Origin: Hypomesus transpacificus
Lineage: Eukaryota; Chordata; Actinopteri; Osmeriformes; Osmeridae
DNA: 64,000 bases
Direction: 5' to 3'
NCBI RefSeq assembly: GCF_021917145.1
Contig: NC_061068.1
Span: 3,086,768 to 3,150,767 of the forward strand
The stretch's first letter is position 1. Each line of letters begins with the position of its first letter. The notes under the pieces are model-generated. The model ran no database searches and had not been told where the DNA came from. It saw nothing but the letters and a program-made list of their open reading frames with translations. The position numbers and the translations under genes are program-made. Positions 9,401-20,408 of this stretch are shown piece by piece.

Positions 9401-12400
9401 CCCTGCCCTCTCCCTCCACCCTGCTCTCTGCCTCCACCCTGCTCTCTCCCTCCACTCTGCTCTCTGCCTCCACCCTGCCCTCTCCCTCCACCCTGCCCTC
9501 TGCCTCCACACCTCCACCCTGCCCTCTGCCTCCACACCTCCACTCTGCTCTCTGCCTCCACCCTGCTCTCTGCCTCCAGTACATCCACCCCAGTACCCCA
9601 CCCCATCCACCCCAGTACCCCACTCTCCACCCCAGTACATTGTACTGTACTGCTGGCACAAAACTGACTCACTTTGACAACCCCGCTAAGGTTGTTGCTG
9701 TATGTGAAACTTTGAAAACACCCAGTTCTCATCTGATCACTGTTTATGCACGCACGCAAACACCCACACAAGCACACACACACACACACACTCTCAGACA
9801 TTACCACACACACACAGCTGGCTGGGTGATACTAACTGTAGTTCTCCTCATGCTGCTCCAGTTATGAGAGACAGGTCTGCTGGCTTTGGTCTCAATGACC
9901 TCTGACACCAAAGAGGCCGGGGGCACATACTGCCTGGCCCGGGCCTGCAGAGCGATCTGATAGGCCACCTCAAATGCCTGTCCCAGCGTCAGGATGATCT
10001 CATAGGTTTGTGTCTGGAAAGGAAGACACAGAGTCAACAGGAAGTCCCAACCAGATGAAGATTATTTACTAATCAACACTGATGTCCTGCCTTGCTCTGA
10101 AAAGCCTCCTAGTTAATCAAGTTCTGTAACGAGGCAATCGGGAGATGAACACGGATATACATCAGTTGTTGCTATGGTTTCGCGCGTCCAGACTCACCAC
10201 TTCCACTGTGCTAAACACGTGACAGAAGTGGTGACCACTCTTCAGGTCCTTAGTGATGTAGGCGAACGTGTGGAGGTCATCTGGGTCCTGGGCTGCACAC
10301 GAGATGTTCCTGATCTCGTGCTCGGCTACTATGGTCTGGAGGAACAGCAAGTTAGGTACTGTGGTCTGGAGGAACAGCAGGTCAGGTACTGTGGTCTGGA
10401 GGAACAGGAGGTCAGGTACTGTGGTCTGGAGGAACAGCAGGTCAGGTCCTGTAGTCTGGAGGAACAGGAAGTCAGGTACTGTGGTCTGGAGGAACAGCAA
10501 GTCAGGTACTGTGGTCTGGAGGAACAGCAGGTCAGGTACTGTGGTCTGGAGGAACAGCAGGTCAGGTACTGTGGTCTGGAGGAACAGCAAGTCAGGTACT
10601 GTGGTCTGGAGGAACAGCAGGTCAGGTACTGTGGTCTGGAGGAACAGCAGGTCAGGTACTGTAGTCTGGAGGAACAGCAGGTCAGGTACTGTGGTCTGGA
10701 GGAACAGCAGGTCAGGTACTGTGGTCTGGAGGAACAGCAGGTCAGGTACTGTGGTCTGGAGGAACAGCAGGTCAGGTACTGTGGTCTGGAGGAACACAGG
10801 TCAGGTACTGTGGTCTGGAGGAACAGCAAGTCAGGTACTGTGGTCTGGAGGAACAGCAAGTCAGGTACTGTGGTCTGGAGGAACAGCAGGTTAGGTACTG
10901 TAGTCTGGAGGAACAGCAGGTCAGGTACTGTGGTCTGGAGGAACAGCAAGTTAGGTACTGTAGTCTGGAGGAACAGCAGGTCAGGTACTGTGGTCTGGAG
11001 GAACAGCAGGTCAGGTACTGTGGTCTGGAGGAACAGCAGGTCAGAACTGGCATGTATGGTGACTCACACCTCCATCTAGCGGAGGAAACAGCGAGGCTGG
11101 GTAGAGGCTGGAGGGAGGCTAAATGGAATCTGAATAGTCTCTTACCTTGGTGGCTGCATCGATAAAGCGAACCCCTTTATAGGTGATGGACAGGATGACC
11201 ACAGGGCCTTTCTTAGAGTCCTTTGATTTCTGAGAAAAGAGAAGTGAGAAGGGGAGGGGAGGTGGAGGGGAAGGGAGGGGAGGGGAGGTGGAGGGGAAGG
11301 GAGGGGAGGTGGAGGGGAGGTGGAGGGGAAGGGAAGGGAAGGGAGGGGAGGGGAGGGGAGGGGAGGGGAGGTGGAGGGGAAGGGGAAGGGAGGGGAGGTG
11401 GAGGGGAAGGGGAAGGGGAAGGGGAGGGGAGGTGGAGGTGGAAGGGAGGGGAGGTGGAGGTGGAAGGGGAAGGGGAAGGGAGGGGAGGTGGAGGAGAAGG
11501 GAGGGGGAGGGGAAGGGAAGGGAGGTGGAGGTGGAAGGGGAAGGGGAAGGGAGGGGAGGTGGGTGGAGGTGGAGGTGGAGGTGGAGGGGAAGGGAGGGGA
11601 GGGGAGGTGGAGGGGAAGGGGAAGGGAGGGGAGGTGGAGGGGAAGGGAGGGGAGGTGGAGGGGAAGGGGAAGGGGAAGGGATGTCGGGATGAAGTCAGAT
11701 AGTCACAGCTGCTGTCCTGAGGACTCATCTGCCACACCCAGACTCTGACTGCACATCATCCATCAATGCATCTTTATCCATTAACTTCACTCACTCACTC
11801 ACTCACTCACACTCATTCAGTCTCTCATGCATGGACTGTGGATCTACCCTGATCTTAGCACAGGCTTCTTGAGTGGACTCGATCCCTCGTAGATCCCTGA
11901 TGATCATGGATCCCAGATACTGCAGGAGGAGGAGCAGGTCAGGATAAGGTGCCTGCTTTGAGACAAGCTGTGGTCATGCATGAAACACATTTAGATGCAA
12001 AGCCTTCCCACAACAACACCAACAACACCAACACCTTCCCAAAACAAAACCAACTCTTGCAGATCTCAAAAGTATTTCTTAAATGTATGCACTAAACATA
12101 AGCTAAGTGTAACTTTGTGCCATTACAGCAGTTAATGTTTAATTCAGTGAAGTTCAAGTTCAAATAAACTCAGTGAAGTTCCCAAAGTCAAGAGACTTTT
12201 AACTCAGGTGTGTTGGTGAGAGAACAGGTGTGAGAGGGCGACAGGATGAGGGTTCAGATGAGAGGGTGACAGGATGAGAGGGTGCCAGGGTGAGGGTGAC
12301 AGGGTGAGGATGTGACAGGATGAGGGATCAGATGAGAGTTCAGATGAGAGGGTGACAGGATGAGAGGGTGCCAAGGTGAGGGTGTGACAGGGTGAGGATG

Positions 12401-15400
12401 ATAGGATGAGGATGATAGGATGAGGATGTGACAGGGTGAGGATGACAGGGTGAGGATGACAGGGTGAGGATGACAGGGTGAGGATGACAGGGTGAGGATG
12501 ACAGGGTGAGGGTGACAGGGTGAGGATGACAGGGTGAGGGTGACAGGGTGAGGATGTGACAGGGTGAGGATGTGACAGGGTGAGGATGTGACAGGGTGAG
12601 GATGACAGGGTGAGGATGTGACAGGGTGAGGATGACAGGGTGAGGATGACAGGGTGAGGATGACAGGGTGAGGGTGACAGGGTGAGGGTGACAGGGTGAG
12701 GACGACAGGGTGAGGACGACAGGGTGAGGGTGACAGGGTGAGGGTGACAGGGTGAGGATGTGACAGGGTGAGGGTATGACAGGGTGAGGGTGTGACAGGG
12801 TGAGGGGTGTGACAGGGTGAGGATGACAGGGTGACCCACGCTGGCCTCGTAGCCGCAGGACTCCAGGATGAGCTTCTCAGGCTGGTGGTGCCAGCCGGAC
12901 ACGGTGGTGTAGGACGCAGACTGGCTGGGAGGCCTCAGGGCTGGGCGGGGCTCCCAGTGACGCTCACTCTGACGGTCCTGCGGGGGAGAGGGGGAGGAGA
13001 GAGAGGGGAGGGGAGAGGGGGGAGGAGAGAGAGGGGAGGAGAGGAGAGAGAGGGGAGGAGAGAGGGGAGAGGAGAGAGTGGGGGAGAGGGGAGAGGAGAG
13101 TGGAGAGGAGAGAGAAGGGAGGAGAGGGGAGAGAGGGGGGATGGGGAAGGAGAGAGAGGGGAGAGGAGAAAGGGGGGAGGAGAGAGGGGGGCGAAGAGAG
13201 GGGAGAGGAGAGAGGGGGCGGAGAGAGGAGAGAGAAGAGAGCGTGGGGAGGAGAGAGGGGGGAGGAGAGAGGGGGGAGGAGAGAGGAGAGAGGAGAGAGG
13301 AGAGAGGAGAGAGGAGAGAGGAGAGAGGAGAGAGCGTGGGGAGGAGAGAGGGGGGAGGAGAGAGGGGGGAGGAGAGAGGAGAGAGGAGAGAGCGTGGGGA
13401 GGAGAGAGGGGGGGAGGAGAGAGGGGGGAGGAGAGAGGAGAGAGGAGAGAGGAGAGAGGGAGAGGAGAGAGGAGAGAGGAGAGAGGAGAGAGCGTGGGGA
13501 GGAGAGAGGGGGGAGGAGAGAGGGGGGAGGAGAGAGGAGAGAGGAGAGAGCGTGGGGAGGAGAGAGGGGGGAGGAGAGAGGGGGGAGTTACAGAGAGACA
13601 CAGAGATATACAGATCATAGAAGGAGCCATGCAGAGATACTGACAACGGAGCGGGGCCTCTCGCTGTACGATCTGAGCGACGTGCTGCAGTCCTGCTCCC
13701 TCCTGCGCCCCCCCTCCCCCGGCAGCAGCAGGTCCATGGAGCGGCTGGTGTGAGGGTCCACTTGGGACAGGGGGGACGGGCCCTGGGACAGCAGGTCCTG
13801 GAACTGCACACACACACGGACACACAGGGACACACACACACGGACACACACACAGACACACAGGGACACACACATGGCCCAGAGATATCATGGTTGTTAT
13901 AACAGCCTTCTGATCTGCTGCTGAACTTCATCAGATGAATGCTAGAGAGCTATCATGGCCAGAGGGGTTTCTGAGGGGTGTGACTCTATGGGAGGCTGTA
14001 CAGCAGGGGCTGTCGTCTAGGTGACACACAAGCATACATCCTATTCCCACTAGCATTTCCTGCGTGAGCACAATGACATGAGCAGTGACGCGTGGGAGGG
14101 GGAAGGGGCATGGGTGCTTGTTCATTTGATAGTCCTCTACACCCCACAGTACTACCCAACACCCTGTGTTACAGAACATCAGCAGCATGGCTGGTCCTGA
14201 CAGGGTAACGGCGAGGGGGGACACTATTTCACACGGGACGACATCACTTTGGCCTGTCATAGTGACATAGCTGTGTGATGTCATAGTGACATAGCTGTGT
14301 GATGTCACAGTGACATAGCTGTGTGATGTCCCAGGGACAGCTGTGTGATGTCATAGTGACAGCTGTGTGATGTCCCAGTGACAGCTGTGTGATGTCATAG
14401 TGACAGCTGTGTGATGTCCCAGTGACAGCTGTTTGATGTCATAGTGACAGCTGTGTGATGTCATAGTGACAGCTGTGTGATGTCCCAGTGACAGCTGTGT
14501 GCTGTCCCAGTGACAGCTATGTGATGTCATAGTGACAGCTGTGTGCTGTCATAGTGACAGCTGTGTGCTGTCCCAGTGACAGCTGTGTGCTGTCCTGGTG
14601 CAGGCCCAGAGCTGTGTGCTGTCCTGGTGACAGCTGTATGCTGTCCTGGTGCAGGCCCAGAGCTGTGTGCTGTCCTGGTGACAGCTGTGTGCTGTCCTGG
14701 TGCAGGCCCAGAGCTGTGTGCTGTCAGGGGGCGTGACCCTCACCCTGATCTGGGGAGAGGCGCTGGGTCTTGGTGGGCGCCTCCTCGTAGGGCCGCTCTG
14801 CCAGCGAGGCGATGATCCTCTTCCTGTGTCCCAGAGGGACGATCTTCAGGACCTGCGGAGGAGGACACAGCGTCCTGGTCATCATGTCTTCTCCTGCCAC
14901 ACTGGACACACACTCTGCTGGGGACGCCTGTGTGTGTGTGTGTGTATAACGGCACTGACACTGATATGGACAGGTGGTTACGGGTACAAAACACACACAA
15001 ACACACACACACAATCATACAAACTGACATTCCCACACCAGTGTTGGCTAACAACCTGGAGGCAGACAGAATGAACTCTCCTCAATAATTAATCTCCAAT
15101 CTGTGTAGCTTTAAGCTCCTCAGGCCTGGCTCCTCCCCCAGGATCTGTCACTCACAAAACACTGGTGAGAAGCTGAGGAGGAGATGAGGAGGTCAAGACA
15201 GGAAGTGAGGAATAGAGTAGAGAAGAGGAGGAGAGGAGAGGAGGAGAGCAGAGGAGGAGAGTAGAGGAGGAGAGGAGAGGAGAGGAGAGGAGGAGAGGAG
15301 CGGAGGAGAGGGGTGAGTAGTTGCTGGTCTATCATGTAGTCTAGGTTCTCGTGGGAGAGTGAACGTCCTCACGTTGACAATCTCCAGCTCCCAGAGGTTC

Positions 15401-15753
15401 TTTACACAGTCCAGGGTGCGGTAGCCGCTGGACAGGAAGTTGGGCAGGTACTCCTGCAGGCCCAGAACATCCAGCCAGGAGGAGAGAGAGGAGCTACCAT
15501 CACAACCCAGAGCCTTCACCTGGAGGAAGAGTGGGAGGAGGGGTTAGAGGAGGAGGGTTAGGGAAGGAGGAGGGGTTAGAGGAGGAGGAGAAAGGGTTAG
15601 AGGAGGAGGGGTTAGGGAAGGAGGAGGGGTTAGAGGAGGAGGAGAAGGGGTTAGAGGAGGAGGATGGGTTAGAGGAGTAGGAAGAGGAAGAGGAGGGGTT
15701 AGAGGAGGAGGATGAGGAAGAAGAGGAGGAGGAGGGGTTGGAGGAGGGGGGTT

Positions 15754-15785
<32 letters not shown>

Positions 15786-15883
15786 TTCGGCAGGTTTCGG
15801 GCTGCATGGAGGATCTTCTTCCTGTGTCCAGGATCAGTGATTCCCATGTCTCTGAGGTCCATATCCTCCATTACGTTACTGCC

Positions 15884-15947
<64 letters not shown>

Positions 15948-18900
15948 GCACACACAATAGTCTTACACATCATTGAGTGGAATGTCATTACATTGCAACA
16001 TTCCCTACAGACAAAAAACACACACACACAATCTATCTCTCTCACATACATACACACACACAAACACTATCTCTCTTACACACACACACACTTTTTGTTC
16101 TGGAATAGCACAGTGGAAGGACGTAGGAGTCAAATAAATTGCGCATGCCAAACATAATCAATCTCGTCTAATGCAACAGCAGCAAGACTCAGCCAATCAG
16201 AGCAGCAGCAGGATCAATCCTGACCTGCAGTGTTGAGACATGGTAGAGAAGAGAGGAGAGAGATGAGAGGAGAGCGGAGAGAGGGGAGAGGAGGATTGAG
16301 GAGAGGAGAGAGGAGAGGAGACGAGGATTGAGGACAGGAGAGAGGAGAGGAGGAGAGGGCCCGCTAACTGGACCCAAACACAAGGTCCGCAACATCTCCC
16401 TGCACCGACACCAAGCTGGAGACACAACACTGTGATCTCCTGGTGTGTGTGTGTGTGTGTGTGTGCACACTGCCTCGTCATCCTGCTCAGGCTGTGGAGG
16501 GGAACATACAAGCAGAGCCTTGAAAATGTGCAGCTAAGCGTTTCTGCTGTTGGGCCACTGCAGACGGCCTCGCTCCAGACAAGCATGGAACACAGAGCTG
16601 CTCTGCTCTGCCTCCAGGAGGGCTGCAGCTAGCATGGAACACAGAGCTGCTCTGCTCTGCCTCCAGGAGGGCTGCAGCTAGCATGGAACACAGAGCTGCT
16701 CTGCTCTGCCTCCAGGAGGACTGCAGCTAGCATGGAACACAGAGCTGCTCTGCTCTGCCTCCAGGAGGGCTGCAGCTAGCATGGAACACAGAGCTGTTCT
16801 GCTCTGCCTCCAGGAGGGCTGCAGCTAGCATGGAACACAGAGCTGCTCTGCCTCCAGGAGGACTGCAGCTAGCATGGAACACAGAGCTGCTCTGCCTCCA
16901 GGAGGGCTGCAGCTAGCATGGAACACAGAGCTGCTCTGCCTCCAGGAGGGCTGCAGCTAGCATGGAACACAGAGCTGCTCTGCCTCCAGGAGGACTGCAG
17001 CTAGCATGGAACACAGAGCTGCTCTGCCTCCAGGAGGGCTGCAGCTAGCATGGAACACAGAGCTGCTCTGCTCTGCCTCCAGGAGGGCTGCAGCTAGCGG
17101 AGTACTGATCCAGATCACAAACTGATCACCACCCAGATAAACAACGAGGGACGTCATCAAGGAACTGAAATAAACACACACATATGTATGCACACACACA
17201 CACACGCACACACCATCCTCAATAGAATCATGGGAAGTTGGGGGGGTAATCGGATGTTTTACAGGCTGCGTTGTGAGAGTCGGAAGCTCACGCTCACGCT
17301 GAGAGCAGAGTGAGAAGAGAGAACTCCCTCACATGACAGAAGGTAGAAGATCTGTCTGGTGTAAACATCTCAGGGTGTGTGGATTTGGTTGCTGTCCTCA
17401 GTAGTATAAAGACAAGGCTGTCAGAAGCGTACGACAACAAACATGGTGACCGAGGAGGAAGAGGTGTTCATGTCATGAGAGGAAGGCAGAAACAGCTGCA
17501 GCAGGAACAGGCTGCAGCTGCACACCATGAGACAGGGGCTACACACCGTGAGACAGGGGCCGACAGCAGCACAGACGGATGGTAGCGGTGGTGTAGAGGG
17601 AGATGAGGACAGACAGGCAGTACATTATTCATAACTCCTCCACCGCTGGGCAGAGGAGCCAGCAAACAAAGGGCACACTAGCACACTGGGGGGGCACATG
17701 AGGTGGGGGGGGGGGCATGTTCCCTACACCAGGGGCACCTGTAACCACAATAATATGTACCACACCACGTATTTCTACTCTTACACATTCACTCTGTGTG
17801 TGCGCCTGTGTGAGTGTGTATGTGAGTGTGTGTTAACAATCATTTAACATGTTAAAGGATCATGCAGTAGAAATGGTTTGATGACGCATCCCTATCTGAG
17901 ATGGGTGAAACTTAATGTTGTTTTCACACTATGAAAATGACATTTTGGTCTGATGGTCGATGGCAAGAGCCGGGCTCAATCCCCCTCCAGGTACACACAC
18001 ACACACACTACACACACACACACAAGCACTGTACACACACACACACATACACACAAGGACAACACAACAAGAGATAATGAGGAAATTAGATCTGGGAAAT
18101 GGAAGTTCTTGTGGAAAATACGTAGTTTCATCTTGCAGGCTGCTGTGACCTTTCCTAGCGACAGCCTCCAAGCCCTTGTAAATATCCACTGCTAATTTGT
18201 CCTGTGACACGCTCATCAGTTATCTACCTATCGTAGCTCTGCCTCCAGACACATCAGTCATGTGACAGGAAGGAAAATGCCAGCTCTGCAGAGCTCCAAT
18301 GCAGACACATTTCTCCTCTGGATGGAGTCCAGTGAATGACAAAGGGACTCTACATGTTATGCTCTCTCCAAGAATCAACGTCCCACACCGATCATCCAGT
18401 GAGCACTCGTGCAAAAGTTGCAGTAACACAGTTAAGAGACAGGAATCATTTTATATCAATAGTTCATCCGTTTACTTTTTTTTTTCATTTAATATATACT
18501 AAATAAACTATAAAACATTATACACTAGTATCAACTAACCCTGATAGTACCACCTAACCATTGAAGATGGAAGGTGCTTCTTTTAGAAACAAGTCACAAA
18601 TCTTCTGGAACCCTGGTTCTTAATGTTCTGGAACACGGCTAACTAATGTTCCATGGCTCTATTACAAGGGTATTAAATTCAGGGGGGAAGCAAGATAGTT
18701 GTTTTGCAGAGTCACTGCCAAATGCTGGATCTGGTTTCTTTGACCCCTTTTCCATCAATGCATTTTGGGTGCTGGTTCGGAGCCAGTGCTTAATCTCGAA
18801 CCAGTTCTTTCTTTTACGACAACCTAAGAACTGGCGAACCAGGGAAAGTGGTTACATTGCTGGTCTAGAATTAAGAACCGCTTGGGGCGGGGTTACCGTG

Positions 18901-20363
18901 ACCAACAAGACGAACAGAATCCTTTTACCGCCATTTCTATAAGTTTAACTATTCATATTTTAACCAAACGGCCACCTACACTAAACGTGTAAACCAGCAT
19001 CTGAATTAAAATGTGACGTGAAATGGGCAGTGTGGTTGCTGAAAATGTACTTATTTCAATGATGAAATGGCTATATTGTAAATTTGCTCCGAACTTTCAA
19101 TAACCTAGCTAGCATCAGTGCAGAGTCTGGGCTGAGGGCGCTAGCGTTGCTGGGAAAGATGAGACGTATACAGTGACATCATGACGTGGCTCTGTGGTGG
19201 CTATGTAGCCCGTGGAAAAGCAAACCGGTTCTTAGAAGGCTCGCTAATTGAACCAGCTCTAGCACCAGTTCCCAACTAGCTCCCGGTTCACTTTGGTGGA
19301 AAGGGGGTATCAGTGATGTCTTCCAGTGAAGCTGGCACGTCCCCCTCTCTTTCTGAAACATACCTGCCAAATTGCAGCTGAATCCCTTCATCCACCTCTT
19401 CCCTAAAGCTCACCCGACACAATCACAAGGGTTCGTGATTTTCAGAAAAGAATAGATCTTCTCTACCTTGTAATTCCTTTCAGACTGCCCAGACAATACA
19501 ATCATGCATCTCTTGTCTGTGTTGAATCATATAATACATGATCCATTTGACCATGCTACAAAATGTAAATATTATATTTGATCATGGAAATAGAGTACAT
19601 CTGTGTTGCTGTTGATGTAATGTAGTGAGAGCCTGCATGGTGCATGGTGCATGGAGCATGGAGCGTGGTGTCTGGTGCGTGGTGCATGGTGTATGGAGCA
19701 TGGAGCGTGGTGCATGGAGCAAGGAGCATGGAGCATGGTGTATGGAGCATGGAGCATGGGGTATGGAGCATGGAGCATGGTGTATGGAGCATGGTGTATG
19801 GAGCATGGGGTATGGAGCATGGAGCATGGTGTATGGAGCATGGTGTATGGAGCATGGAGCATGGTGTATGGAGCGTGGTGCATGGAGCGTGGAGCATGGT
19901 GTATGGAGCATGGTGCATGGTGTATGGAGCGTGGTGCATGGAGCATGGAGCATGGTGTATGGTGTATGGAGCGTGATGCATGGTGCATTGTGCATGGAGC
20001 GTGGTGCATGGTGCATGGTGCAGTGAGTACTTAAATCTGCCGCTCTCCCGTGAGGAGGAGGAGAACCAGGATGGAATGACTGTAAATGAGTGACGATTGG
20101 GGATCCAGAAAAAATACGTTGATAGGTTTTAGTTGTCTAGGTGACAAGCTAATATATTTTATCGCAGTTCACTCTGCGGACATAATTCAGCATGTGGTCA
20201 TGTGGGGGGGAAGGGTCAGAAAGAGTTATGGAGGGGACAGGAAAAGGGAGGAGAGGGGAGGAAATATAAGAGAAAGAGGGAGAGAAAGGGAGAGAGAGGT
20301 GGGGTAGAGAGAGAGTGAGAGATAGGGGTAGAGAGAGAGTGAGAGATAGGGGTAGAGAGAGAC

Positions 20364-20408
<45 letters not shown>

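Noticed and set aside
12204..13931. 575-codon open frame on - through ANKS1A exons and introns
   Set aside because: It is produced by CT-rich and TCACCC repeats around two true exons; splice sites and family matches show that only short parts are coding.
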